A stretch of DNA of 64,000 nucleotides from Brevinema_A sp051649245 (GCA_051649245.1 JBOFGS010000018.1:1-64000); one strand, 5' to 3'. Counted from the first letter of the stretch, positions 16,747 to 26,082 are shown. Notes: a model not told the origin generated them from the sequence alone. Numbers and translations: made by a program.

Positions 16747-17712
16747 TTAATTTTTTTGTACAGAGTGTTCATTATTTGGGTTATGATGTTTTTTAGGATG
16801 TACTAAAACTATTTTTAAAAAATTAAAAAGAATATGTCCAATAAATGCAGTAGTCACAAATAACATAATTCCAACAACAAAATTCGCAATCTTAGCAATA
16901 TATGTTCCGACAAAAAAATCTTCAATTTTCATCATCGCAAGTGTAGCAATAGCTGTAGGGAATGTTAATCCTGCAAATATTGGTGTAAAATGAACGGAGA
17001 AAAATTCATAAGTGTGACATAAAATATAAATGATTCCAACTAATAACACGAACGCTAATATTTTTAGGATAAGAGGATTTTGATCGGCATACCCATATGT
17101 AATATAAGTGATAATAACGAGTGAAATAGGTGCTACAAAAATACCTTTGGTATGATTTACAGAACCTGGTATATGATAGCACAATACCCGAAAGATCATA
17201 GGAATATAAAGCAAAGGAATAAGAATAAAACCGAAAATCATCAAGCCATTAATCATTTGTGGTGGCATATTCATATTTTCTCCGGAAACTGTTCCTACTA
17301 AAATACCAAAATAGGTTACAAACCAAGAAGGAAGAAATGTATGAAAATCAAATTTGATCAATAAATGTTTGATGGTAAAAACAATAATTAATACAGCGTG
17401 ATATATCATACCTACAGACCAGATAGTTTTTCCGATAACATAATTACTTTGGACAAAAGTAGACCCTATCAACATCATGAGCATACCCCACAAAGGATAT
17501 AAGCTTGCTAAAATAGGATTATTATATTCTTCTATACATTGCTTCGGATATATTAAGAATTTGAAGAACTTTGCTAATAGGACAAAAATACCTAAATAAA
17601 CAGCAATATAACGTAATGCTGGAAAACCAAGACTATTAAATATATTTGAAAGTGTTGTGAGACCAAGCCATGTAGCCACAAAACCAATAGGAAGTTTTTC
17701 GATTCTTTGCAT
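16747..17712 (-). CDS. TehA/SLAC1 (TDT) family membrane transporter
   Basis: A 321-residue polytopic membrane protein with about ten hydrophobic segments. The opening RIEKLPIGFVATWLGLTTLS and the later PSWFVTYFGILVGTVSGEN and FTPIFAGLTFPTAIATLA segments fit the tellurite-resistance/dicarboxylate transporter (TDT) and SLAC1 anion-channel superfamily. The substrate cannot be inferred; anions such as sulfite or C4-dicarboxylates are known for relatives. The start has AAGGAG upstream. It is followed 36 bp later by the beta-lactamase gene on the same strand. The His/Asn-rich C-terminal tail is cytoplasmic. Confidence 0.8.
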   Translation of the reverse strand: MQRIEKLPIGFVATWLGLTTLSNIFNSLGFPALRYIAVYLGIFVLLAKFFKFLIYPKQCIEEYNNPILASLYPLWGMLMMLIGSTFVQSNYVIGKTIWSVGMIYHAVLIIVFTIKHLLIKFDFHTFLPSWFVTYFGILVGTVSGENMNMPPQMINGLMIFGFILIPLLYIPMIFRVLCYHIPGSVNHTKGIFVAPISLVIITYITYGYADQNPLILKILAFVLLVGIIYILCHTYEFFSVHFTPIFAGLTFPTAIATLAMMKIEDFFVGTYIAKIANFVVGIMLFVTTAFIGHILFNFLKIVLVHPKKHHNPNNEHSVQKN

Positions 17713-17797
17713 TTTTTCTCCTTTTTGTTGTTAATATAATATATTATAACTTATTTTATCTATTTTTGTCAAAGTCTTTTTGATGGAATTGCCAATA

Positions 17798-17880
17798 AAG
17801 AGAAATATATAAAAACAAATACCCCTTTTTTAGCAAATTATTTGCTAAAAAAGGGGTATTTGTTTTTATATATTTCTCTT
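17798..17880. terminator. Perfect 40-bp hairpin, probable terminator
   Basis: Arms 17798-17837 and 17841-17880 are perfectly complementary with a 3-nt loop. The right arm overlaps the stop codon of the minus-strand DUF305 gene (ends 17879). The core AAATACCCC/GGGGTATTT and A/T tracts would terminate leftward transcription before the transporter gene. The stem is about twice as long as others in the window. Confidence 0.7.
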
Positions 17881-18520
17881 AGATATTTGAAAGTAGGGTA
17901 TTCATCAAGACAATTTCTTTTTCTTGATCAGCAATGATGGTAGCAGCAATATTCTGTATTTTTTCATTTTTTGAAATAGCAGCAATATCCTGAGCATCCT
18001 TCACTGCTCCTTCATGATGTGCAATCATTGCTTCGATATATGCTTTTTCAATGCTATTTGTAGAGACACGCATCATTTTGGTCATCATTTGAGACATATT
18101 ATCAGATGCCATTGTATTAAAATTACTGATTTGTTCTTCCGTATAAGTAACAGTATTGGTTTTTAATTCTGTTAATAATGTTGTGAATTCGCTTACTTCT
18201 TTTTCTTGTGTGGCAATGATATTTGATGCTAAAGTAATGAGTTCACTGTTTGATGTGCTTGTCAATAATATTTTTGACGATTTGATCGCACCAAGATGGT
18301 GTGGGATCATGTTTTTAATAAAATTCCAATCTAAATTAGCTGATTGTGCAAACTCACTATTTAGCATATCTTCATGCATTGATGCTAAAAGTTTGCCTAT
18401 AGGGCTGTTATCTGTTGTATCTAATGTGTGGTTTTGGTGAGTAGATGATGTTGTGTTTTTATTGTTTTTGGCACATGCTCCTATGAGCAAAACTGATAAG
18501 ATTAAAAGATAAAATTTCAT
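17879..18520 (-). CDS. DUF305 (CopM-like) lipoprotein
   Basis: A 213-residue lipoprotein with signal peptide ending in IGAC (Cys16). The DUF305 domain is recognised from two HH motifs in helical repeats: MIPHHLGAIK (His74-His75) and MIAHHEGAVK (His168-His169), each followed by a helix ending in QEKE. A Met-rich stretch (MSQMMTKMM, 142-150) adds potential Cu(I) ligands. DUF305 proteins such as CopM bind copper in the periplasm, so a metal-binding role is likely but inferred. The start has AAGGAG upstream. Its transcript ends in the 40-bp hairpin. Confidence 0.82.
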   Translation of the reverse strand: MKFYLLILSVLLIGACAKNNKNTTSSTHQNHTLDTTDNSPIGKLLASMHEDMLNSEFAQSANLDWNFIKNMIPHHLGAIKSSKILLTSTSNSELITLASNIIATQEKEVSEFTTLLTELKTNTVTYTEEQISNFNTMASDNMSQMMTKMMRVSTNSIEKAYIEAMIAHHEGAVKDAQDIAAISKNEKIQNIAATIIADQEKEIVLMNTLLSNI

Positions 18521-18794
18521 GAGAAATCTCCTTAAATATTATATATCATATAAATAATATCATTTATATTTAATAAAGTCAAATTTTTATTTTTATATGT
18601 TGTCGTTATATATATTATGTTAATGATCTTATGATTTTACTCTTAAAATTAATAATATATACATAAAATAATTAATACCAATAATGTTTCAATAAATATT
18701 TTTATTGATTGTTGAGTTGTGATTGTTATATTCTGTGTAATCTATAATATAAAAAATATTATCTATTTATCGATAGCACAGTGGAGGTGTTCTT

Positions 18795-19553
18795 GTGAAC
18801 AAAAATAATAACAGAAAATGCTTTTTTATTCTATTGCTATGTTTCATCTTTACATCATGTAATATACAAGATGAAGATTTTCATCAAAGAGATCGTACTC
18901 CTATCCTTACTCGAGAATCTTCTCTTTTGCCAACAGAGCTATCTTCTCACATACTACATGGTGAATTTACAGAGTATCAATCTTACGGAGGTCATCAGAT
19001 TGAAGAGATTGTTTGGAATGCTGCTCATTCTTATTATACTAAAGGGTCAACTTCTCATTATCCTATTTTTCTTGATCGTGTTTTGCAAGATAAACAGATA
19101 TATAGAGACACCTCACAACATCCATGGAAAGAGGGAGCTATCATAGGGATAGGAGAAGATCTTAACTATTTATTATATCTCGATAATAATTATCAAGGTA
19201 AGAAAATTATTGGTTTGAAACAGAACTGGCAACATTCTAATTGGGTGGATTTTTATGTACAAACTAATATCATGACATTTTATGTTCAAGAACATAACAA
19301 TGGATTTTTTTGGTTGAAGGGAATTGATATGACGACAAAAAGAGAGAATGGGTTGTCATTGCTTTATTTTGCACCTATTCATCAATATCTGAATAATCAT
19401 ATTAATGAAACAGATTATAAAAAAGCACTCCCTAAATTTAGAAAAGCTGTTGACATGATGAACCAAGTGTTTATTCTTTCTTTTTATTCTAAGGATGATT
19501 ATAAATTTAATATTTATCTTTATCAAGATAAATATTATCATGATAAACAATAA
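18795..19553 (+). CDS. Lipoprotein of unknown function
   Basis: A 252-residue protein from a GTG start preceded by GGAGGTG. The signal peptide is cationic and ends in FTSC (Cys22). The mature protein is rich in aromatic residues (many Tyr, Trp, His), with segments such as EYQSYGGHQIEEIVWNAAHS and LKQNWQHSNWVDFYVQTN, and is probably a folded mixed alpha/beta domain. No family was recognised and it does not resemble either lipoprotein family in the first 13 kb. It is a stand-alone gene ending at the terminator 19561-19591. Confidence 0.65.
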   Translation: MNKNNNRKCFFILLLCFIFTSCNIQDEDFHQRDRTPILTRESSLLPTELSSHILHGEFTEYQSYGGHQIEEIVWNAAHSYYTKGSTSHYPIFLDRVLQDKQIYRDTSQHPWKEGAIIGIGEDLNYLLYLDNNYQGKKIIGLKQNWQHSNWVDFYVQTNIMTFYVQEHNNGFFWLKGIDMTTKRENGLSLLYFAPIHQYLNNHINETDYKKALPKFRKAVDMMNQVFILSFYSKDDYKFNIYLYQDKYYHDKQ

Positions 19554-19560
19554 GAATATA

Positions 19561-19591
19561 AAACATCCTGATACATTGTATCAGGATGTTT
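19561..19591. terminator. Bidirectional terminator
   Basis: A perfect 14-bp stem (19561-19574 with 19578-19591) with a 3-nt loop, between the convergent lipoprotein gene (ends 19553) and the epimerase gene (ends 19596). Confidence 0.8.
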
Positions 19592-19595
19592 TGAT

Positions 19596-20600
19596 TTAAA
19601 TTTTATGTTTTGTTTGTTTCCATAAGTGCTTGTTATCTTTTATCCAAGTAATAAGATCCCTGACTGTTTCTTCGTAAGGTCTAACGGTATAGCCTAATTC
19701 TTTTGTTGCTTTATCGTATCTGAGATCAGCATTTGAAAATAAGATCTCCAAAGATTCATAAGTCAGAATAGGGGTCAAATTAAATGGTTTATAAAATGGT
19801 GATAAGAAAAATGCTCCAACATAGCATAAGAATTTAGGTGCCGCAATGTAGAAATGTTTTCTGCCTAACACCTTATCTATCATTTTTTTCTTATCTCCGA
19901 TTGAGAGCAAGTGTCCTGATAAGATGTATCGTTCACCTAATCGTCCTTTTTCAGCAGCAAGAAGAATTCCATTAACAACATCACGCACATCAACAAAATT
20001 GTAACTGCCATTCATGCCAGCAAATAAACCGTTTATCATAAAATGATAAACCAAACCAAGCTGGGAAGGCATGTAATCAAATGGTCCAATAACACCGGCA
20101 GGTTGCACTATGACGACATTTAATCCTTGATTTTTAAACATATCCAATAATGCAAGTGTTGCTGTTGCTTTGGTACGACCATATTTACCAATAGCTTTTG
20201 TGATACAAATTTCTATATCTTCATTGATTGGTTGACCATGTGGTTGATCTGCAATAGCATGGACAGAACTGGTGTAGACTAGTTTAGGGATATTTAATTC
20301 AACACAAACCTCACCAACATTTTTAGTGCCTTGAATATTGACTGCTTCAAGTTCAGGATCAATTCCTGGAAAAATAGAAATAATTGCCGCAAGATGATAA
20401 ACAATAGATGCACCTTCAAAAGCTTTTTTTAATTCTTCTTTATTACGAATATCACCATAGATTTTTTCAACATTTAACCCTTCCAAAGGAATCTCTGTAG
20501 ATCCCGGTCTCACTAAAACACGAACGTGTATATTTTTTTTAAGTAATTCTCGAACCAAAACATTTCCAATATGCCCTGTTGCACCTGTCACAACTACCAT
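19596..20600 (-). CDS. NAD(P)-dependent epimerase/dehydratase (extended SDR)
   Basis: A 334-residue extended short-chain dehydrogenase. The Rossmann motif VTGATGHIG is at the N-terminus (Gly6, Gly9, Gly12), YGDI follows at the acidic loop, YHLAA comes after, and the catalytic Tyr-x-x-x-Lys is in KYGRTKA with SSVH upstream. I start at 20600 because AAAGGAG lies 7 nt upstream; the longer frame from 20708 starts before any site. It resembles dihydroflavonol-4-reductase-like and sterol-dehydrogenase-like epimerases. The C-terminal third is substrate-specific, so the substrate is unknown. It is divergent from the gene at 20786. Confidence 0.82.
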   Translation of the reverse strand: MVVVTGATGHIGNVLVRELLKKNIHVRVLVRPGSTEIPLEGLNVEKIYGDIRNKEELKKAFEGASIVYHLAAIISIFPGIDPELEAVNIQGTKNVGEVCVELNIPKLVYTSSVHAIADQPHGQPINEDIEICITKAIGKYGRTKATATLALLDMFKNQGLNVVIVQPAGVIGPFDYMPSQLGLVYHFMINGLFAGMNGSYNFVDVRDVVNGILLAAEKGRLGERYILSGHLLSIGDKKKMIDKVLGRKHFYIAAPKFLCYVGAFFLSPFYKPFNLTPILTYESLEILFSNADLRYDKATKELGYTVRPYEETVRDLITWIKDNKHLWKQTKHKI

Positions 20601-20710
20601 AGACATACTCCTTTTGTTTAATATAATATTTTTAATTTTACTATATAATAGTTTATTTGTCAATACATTATAGTTGATGATATCTTCAGTAATCGTTTTT
20701 AAGATCAAAC

Positions 20711-20739
20711 TTGATTTTTTGTTTATTCTATACTATAAT
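20711..20739 (+). promoter_or_regulatory. Sigma-70-type promoter
   Basis: TTGATT at 20711-20716, a 17-bp spacer and TATAAT at 20734-20739, 46 bp before the ATG at 20786. Confidence 0.6.
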
Positions 20740-20785
20740 TAGTAACTAAGAATCTGTTTTGTTGTTATATTCATAGGAGTACTTT

Positions 20786-21439
20786 ATGGCTAAGTTTTTC
20801 TTATTGTTTGTGTTTATTGTATTTCAAGAATTACATGCACAAGAAGAAAATATACAAGAACTAAGCCCAAAAGAACAAAAAATTCAGCAAGAAATAGCTG
20901 ATGTATCTTTGCCAAAGCTTCCGAAAGATGAAAAAGATCTTGCTATAGATGTTCCCGAAAAACTGCAAATTAATGCTTCCACAGAAGCTGTTAAAAAAGA
21001 AAAATCTATCCCAAATAAAGGGAATCCTTATTTTACTTTCTCTGGAGGACTTTCTCCATATCAGACCAGTATTGGGATTTTAAAATATTTTATTCCTGAA
21101 TGGTGGGGTCATTTGGAACTGAATTTAAGTTTTTTCCCCACTATCCCTGTCGAAAATTATTATACTGTTTCTCGTTACAGTCCTTTTGTAGCTTTTAAAA
21201 TTATCACAGGCTACTCTTTTTATTCTATGCAATTTTTTGAAATGTCTTTATTTCTCCAAGTTCAATTTGCTTTTGTTAGTACCACAGATATTCCTTTTAT
21301 ATTATCCTTAGGCTTTAGATTTATGTTTCCTGTTATCTGGATTGACCTTGGGGCTAGCTACTCTGTCTCAACAACAGGTGTTGAAAGTAAAGTGTTTAAA
21401 GGATTTCACCCAACGATATCTGTTGGATTTCGTTTTTGA
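20786..21439 (+). CDS. Exported protein, probable outer-membrane beta-barrel
   Basis: A 217-residue protein. The signal peptide ends ELHAQ. A charged linker (about 20-75, rich in Glu, Lys and Pro) leads into a strand-rich domain with PYFTFSGGLSPYQTSIGILK, GHLELNLSFFPTIP, PFILSLGFRFMFPVIWIDLG and the terminal ISVGFRF, ending in Phe as outer-membrane barrels do. The barrel part is about 140 residues, suiting eight strands. The linker might extend through the periplasm. A promoter lies 46 bp upstream. No family was recognised. Confidence 0.65.
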   Translation: MAKFFLLFVFIVFQELHAQEENIQELSPKEQKIQQEIADVSLPKLPKDEKDLAIDVPEKLQINASTEAVKKEKSIPNKGNPYFTFSGGLSPYQTSIGILKYFIPEWWGHLELNLSFFPTIPVENYYTVSRYSPFVAFKIITGYSFYSMQFFEMSLFLQVQFAFVSTTDIPFILSLGFRFMFPVIWIDLGASYSVSTTGVESKVFKGFHPTISVGFRF

Positions 21440-21494
21440 TTAATAAACAATACATTTACTTGGTATTTTTGATTTATATTTTAGGAGAGAGTTT

Positions 21495-22262
21495 ATGCCT
21501 CATATCCATGGTATTGCGTCTCAAATCTTTTTTTATAGTTCTTTTGTTGTATTTTTTGCGATGATTTTTGGAAAAATCACAGCACCTTATGGTAAACATG
21601 TCTCTTCAGCATGGGGCTCTTTTACAATTCCTGATAAATGGGGATGGGTACTAATGGAGTCACCTTCTTCCATTATTTTTTTGATTTATTTATTAATGAA
21701 TCAATCTTCATTAACAAAAGAAACAATAATATTATTTGTCATTTGGCAATTTCATTATTTCTATAGAAGTTTTATTTATCCTTTTAAAACATCAAATCAT
21801 AAACAAATGCCTATTGTATTAATGTTCTCGGCATTCTTCTTTCAATTTGTGAATACTTATTTTCAAGCCAGCTGGATTTATGTTTATGCTCCTAAAAATA
21901 TTTATGCGAATGGTTATTTGACATCAGTCAATTTTATTGTAGGTCTTATTATTTTTATGCTTGGTACAATTATTAATAGAAATGCCGATCATATTCTTCG
22001 TTCGCTTCGAAAAGAGGGGGAAACAGGGTATAAAATTCCTTATGGAGGCATGTACCGTTTTGTTTCTTGTCCTAATTATCTTGGTGAAATGATTATCTGG
22101 TTTGGTTGGGCAATTATGCTGAGATCTCTTGTTGGTTGGGCGTTTTTCTTTTGGACGATTGCAAATCTTGCCCCAAGAGCAATTTCTACACATCGTTGGT
22201 ACAAAGAAAAATTTGACAATTATCCCACAGAAAGAAAAGCATTACTTCCATTTATCTTATAA
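21495..22262 (+). CDS. Steroid 5-alpha-reductase-like membrane enzyme
   Basis: A 255-residue integral membrane protein with six or seven hydrophobic segments. The C-terminal half matches the 3-oxo-5-alpha-steroid 4-dehydrogenase domain: KIPYGGMYRFVSCPNYLGE, then GWAIMLRS, then RAISTHRWYKEKFDNYP and the end RKALLPFIL. In this family the conserved Asn, Glu, Arg and His/Tyr residues bind NADPH. The N-terminal part (KHVSSAWGSFTIPDKWGW.LMESPS) also fits full-length members. The natural substrate is unknown and could be a polyprenol or other enone lipid rather than a steroid. The start has TAGGAGAG upstream. Confidence 0.82.
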   Translation: MPHIHGIASQIFFYSSFVVFFAMIFGKITAPYGKHVSSAWGSFTIPDKWGWVLMESPSSIIFLIYLLMNQSSLTKETIILFVIWQFHYFYRSFIYPFKTSNHKQMPIVLMFSAFFFQFVNTYFQASWIYVYAPKNIYANGYLTSVNFIVGLIIFMLGTIINRNADHILRSLRKEGETGYKIPYGGMYRFVSCPNYLGEMIIWFGWAIMLRSLVGWAFFFWTIANLAPRAISTHRWYKEKFDNYPTERKALLPFIL

Positions 22263-22265
22263 GCT

Positions 22266-22292
22266 AAAAACTCCCCATATCGGGGAGTTTTT
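22266..22292. terminator. Bidirectional terminator
   Basis: A perfect 11-bp stem (22266-22276 with 22282-22292), CTCCCC/GGGGAG core, with A- and T-tract ends. It lies between the convergent reductase-like gene and the beta-propeller gene. Confidence 0.85.
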
Positions 22293-22302
22293 TATTTAAG
22301 AT

Positions 22303-23445
22303 TTATAAGGGTCTTGTGTTGGAAAGTGTTACGAGATAAAGGGCATCAAAGGCTCCTATCAATATCAAATCCCCTTTTTGGTCTAAGTATTGAAGGGGAG
22401 GATTGTCAAGGATATCTTCAACAAAAATCTCATCTTGTTTTTTGATTTGTTCATGATCGGATATATCAAAAAAAATCATTTGTCCTTTAATACTATCAAT
22501 GTGGACTAGTGTGTTATTTGTTCCAATGAGTTTTGTGTTAATTTTTCCTGCATGTTTTTGATTTTCATATGATATATATCGAATCTGATCTAATGTTTCT
22601 TTATCAATTTCTCTGAGAATACCTGTTTGATGTTGTCTGAGCCAGATCTTACCTTCAATAATATCCAAAATGCCATTAGTAAATTCAGCGTTTTGATTTA
22701 TTTCTTCATTATTTTCAAATAAATGAATATTTTTGTCGGTAGGAATATAGATATAATGATCCTGTGTCATTGGTTGTCTTACTGTCTCAAAGCTAGTGTT
22801 CAGACTTAATAAAAGAATATTTGATTGTTTTTTCACAGGATCTAATAATAGGGTTGTTTTGTTTTTGAGTCCCACAAGAATTTTATTATTAAAAATAACA
22901 GGTAGTGTTTTTGGGGGACTATTTAGGTTGAGTACATGAGTCCTTAGCAGGCTATTTGTGTTAAAAGAAAGTAATTGAGATCCCAAAAAAACATAAATAT
23001 GATCACCTAATAAAACAGAATGCCGTGGCATAAGCTGTGTGATTTGAAATGCTGCTCGACGAGAAACATCATAATTGTAATGATTAAGCATTTCCCCTGT
23101 ATCTGTATTGATTCGCAACAAAGAATCCGAAATCACAATGATTATTTCATGTTCAGAAATAGGGTGTATTTTTGCTTGCGAGCAAGCACTTTCTGCGGGA
23201 AGACCGTGAATCCAAAGCACGTTTCCATTTGTGTCCAAGGCAATTAAATTATATGTGTTTAATACAATAATCTTATCTCTAAAAAAAATCCCATCACGCC
23301 AAAATTGACCTGTTCGAGGCGATGGTTCTCTTTCATCCATAATATAACGCCATTTGAACTGTGGAGGAAGATTATTGGTTCTGGTTTCTGCATGATTTAA
23401 AATCACACAAAAACCACATAACAGCAACCAATATAATACTTTCAT
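22303..23445 (-). CDS. Exported beta-propeller (PQQ-like repeat) protein
   Basis: A 380-residue protein with a signal peptide ending near NHAET. It contains repeated blade-like units of the type I.LD..G..LW (VLNTYNLIALDTNGNVLWIH, INTDTGEMLNHY, LLDPVKKQSN, FENNEE), typical of PQQ-enzyme/BamB-like propellers. It is too divergent to call BamB. The gene starts 10 bp after the secA stop on the same strand with AGGAT upstream, so it is probably co-transcribed with secA. That context would suit a periplasmic or outer-membrane assembly role, which is inference. Confidence 0.62.
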   Translation of the reverse strand: MKVLYWLLLCGFCVILNHAETRTNNLPPQFKWRYIMDEREPSPRTGQFWRDGIFFRDKIIVLNTYNLIALDTNGNVLWIHGLPAESACSQAKIHPISEHEIIIVISDSLLRINTDTGEMLNHYNYDVSRRAAFQITQLMPRHSVLLGDHIYVFLGSQLLSFNTNSLLRTHVLNLNSPPKTLPVIFNNKILVGLKNKTTLLLDPVKKQSNILLLSLNTSFETVRQPMTQDHYIYIPTDKNIHLFENNEEINQNAEFTNGILDIIEGKIWLRQHQTGILREIDKETLDQIRYISYENQKHAGKINTKLIGTNNTLVHIDSIKGQMIFFDISDHEQIKKQDEIFVEDILDNPPLQYLDQKGDLILIGAFDALYLVTLSNTRPL

Positions 23446-23455
23446 GGAATAAATC

Positions 23456-25939
23456 CTATTTTTGTTTCTTTTTTTTACTTGGTTTCATAACCTTTTTATG
23501 TTCAAAAGAAGAATTTTCTTGGATTTCTAAACGACACAACAATGCTAATGTATCTAACTGTAATTTTTCTTTCATATGACGAAACATCTCTGACGCACGC
23601 ATTTTGTATTCAACAATAGGACTTTTTTGAGCGTAACCTTGCAATCCAATACCATCACGTAATTGATCAATATTTCTTAGGTGATCTTTCCATGCATTGT
23701 CTAAGGTTCTGAGAGCAATAAATTTAATAGCATGACGTGTCATTTCAGGAGGAACGTGTGCAAAACGATTAAGGATTGAATCTTTAATGATTTTTGTTAA
23801 TTCTTCTTTTGAAATATTAGAAAGAATTTCTTCATTTTTTTCAATCATAAAATGATTGTGTAACCATGAGCTTAGCTGTTCTGTATCCCAACTATCCACT
23901 CGATTTGGTTTTTCATTATAACGAAGAGCATAATCTGTCAAGCATTCATCAATCATTTTTGTGATTATCTCAGTTTCATGATCAATGTCCAATACACTAT
24001 TTCGAAGCTTGTAGATATAAGATCGTTGATCATTCATCACTCCGTCATATTCTAAAATATTTTTACGGATATCAAAGTGAAAATTTTCAAGACGTTTTTG
24101 AGCCATTTCAATCACACGAGAGAACATTTTATCTTGAATTTCTTCATCTTCAGTGAATCCCATCTTGATCATTAATTCTTTATGTTGATTGATATTAACA
24201 GCCTTCATCAAAGGATCGTCACAAGAAACATAAAATACCGAAGCACCTAGATCTCCTTGACGTCCGGAACGACCTCGAAGCTGATTGTCAATACGTCGTG
24301 CTTCGTGGCGTTCCGCACCAAGTACTAATAATCCTCCAAGCTCGCGAACCCCTTCTTCCAGTTTGATATCAGTACCACGACCAGCCATGTTTGTGGCAAT
24401 CGTGACAGCATTTTTTTTACCAGCATTTTTGATGATATCGGCTTCTTGAGCGTGGTATTTTGCATTCAAAACGGAGTGTGATATTTTTTCTTTTTTAAGC
24501 ATCTTGGATAATTCTTCAGAAGATTCTACAGAACCTGTTCCTACAAGGATAGGTTGTCCTGTTGCATGAGCTTTTTTGATATCATTGATCAAGGCCTTGT
24601 ATTTTGCTTCTTTAGAAATGTACATTTTATCAGGAGCATCTACACGTAATACAGGAATATTAGTAGGAATAACAATAACATCTGTTTTATAAATAGAATA
24701 CAATTCTGTTGCTTCTGTTTCAGCGGTTCCTGTCATTCCTGATAGTTTTTCATACATACGAAATAGATTTTGGAATGTAATAGATGCGAGAGTTTGGTAT
24801 TCTTCTTTGATTTTAAGTTTTTCTTTTGCTTCAATTGCTTGGTGAATGCCGTCAGACCATCGGCGACCTGCCATTTTACGACCGGTAAATTCATCAATAA
24901 TGACAACTTCACGATTTTCAACAATATATTCGACTTCTTTATGGTATAAGTGATGTGCTTTGATGGCCGCTAAAATATAATGAATATAAATACTGTGTTC
25001 AGGGGAGTAGAGGTCGTCAATTTGTAGTAATTGTTCAATATGTTTGGCACCTTGCTCTGTAAGAGTGACATTTTTTTCTTTCAGGAACAAACCAAAATCA
25101 CCTGTGTCCTCAATAATTTCATCTTTTTCATTTAATTGAGCTATAGTTAGTTGAGGGATGATTTTATCTACGGTATAGTACAGATCAGTGGCTTCTTCTG
25201 AGGGGCCTGAAATAATTAATGGTGTCCGAGCTTCATCAATCAAAATAGAATCTGCTTCGTCAACAATAGCAAAATTCAAAGGACGTTGGCTTTTTTCAGA
25301 TGCATCAAAGACCATATTATCACGAAGATAATCAAATCCTAGTTCATTATTTGTGATATAGGTAATATCACAAAGATAAGCCTCTTTTTTGCTGACAGGT
25401 ACTAATATTGTTTCAAATTTTTCTCCAGAAAATTTAACCTCAAAACTTTGACGATCTTGATTGATAATCCCGACAGTAAGATTTAAAAATAAATAAATAG
25501 GAGCCATCCATTGGGCGTCACGTTTTGCGAGGTAGTCATTGACGGTCACAAGATGAGATCCTTTTCCTGATAATGCATTGAGTGATGTTGCTAATGTAGC
25601 TACAAGTGTCTTTCCTTCTCCTGTTTTCATTTCGGAAATATTTCCTTCATGAAGGGCAATACCACCACATAATTGGACATCAAAATGACGCATACCTAAT
25701 GTTCTTTTTGATACCTCTCTGATAACCGCAAATACTTCCACTAATAAATCATCTAATGTTTCACCATTACTTAGTCTTTCTTTGAATTGTGTAGATTTGG
25801 CTGAAAGTTCTTCATTGGATAGGGTTTCTAGAATAGGTTCTAGTTTGTTTATTTCTTCAATTCTGCTCTTCATTTTTTTGAGATCACGATCTTGTTTACT
25901 ACCAAAAATAAGTGCTAAGACGTTATCTATGAATGCCAT
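23456..25939 (-). CDS. secA: Protein translocase ATPase SecA
   Basis: An 827-residue SecA, the motor that drives unfolded preproteins through SecYEG. Walker A is KTGEGKTL (105-112) and the DEAD box is VDEADSILIDEART (226-239). Also seen are the GFDYLRDN and NMAGRGTDIKL motifs of the helicase-like core and the later scaffold segment LKNAWKDHL-like (NAWKDHLRNIDQLRDGIGLQ). The C-terminus is a Lys-rich tail without the SecB-binding zinc motif, consistent with its shorter length than the 901-residue E. coli protein. The start has AAGGACA upstream. The propeller gene follows. Confidence 0.97.
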   Translation of the reverse strand: MAFIDNVLALIFGSKQDRDLKKMKSRIEEINKLEPILETLSNEELSAKSTQFKERLSNGETLDDLLVEVFAVIREVSKRTLGMRHFDVQLCGGIALHEGNISEMKTGEGKTLVATLATSLNALSGKGSHLVTVNDYLAKRDAQWMAPIYLFLNLTVGIINQDRQSFEVKFSGEKFETILVPVSKKEAYLCDITYITNNELGFDYLRDNMVFDASEKSQRPLNFAIVDEADSILIDEARTPLIISGPSEEATDLYYTVDKIIPQLTIAQLNEKDEIIEDTGDFGLFLKEKNVTLTEQGAKHIEQLLQIDDLYSPEHSIYIHYILAAIKAHHLYHKEVEYIVENREVVIIDEFTGRKMAGRRWSDGIHQAIEAKEKLKIKEEYQTLASITFQNLFRMYEKLSGMTGTAETEATELYSIYKTDVIVIPTNIPVLRVDAPDKMYISKEAKYKALINDIKKAHATGQPILVGTGSVESSEELSKMLKKEKISHSVLNAKYHAQEADIIKNAGKKNAVTIATNMAGRGTDIKLEEGVRELGGLLVLGAERHEARRIDNQLRGRSGRQGDLGASVFYVSCDDPLMKAVNINQHKELMIKMGFTEDEEIQDKMFSRVIEMAQKRLENFHFDIRKNILEYDGVMNDQRSYIYKLRNSVLDIDHETEIITKMIDECLTDYALRYNEKPNRVDSWDTEQLSSWLHNHFMIEKNEEILSNISKEELTKIIKDSILNRFAHVPPEMTRHAIKFIALRTLDNAWKDHLRNIDQLRDGIGLQGYAQKSPIVEYKMRASEMFRHMKEKLQLDTLALLCRLEIQENSSFEHKKVMKPSKKKKQK

Positions 25940-26082
25940 TTTGTGTCCTTATACATAATTTATTACATAATATTATATGATTGTTTTATTAAAAAATCAA
26001 GATTGCTACGATATAATTATTTTGATAAATTTATCAGTCCGATACTTGATGAAAAATATTTTAAAATAAATCATACATACTC

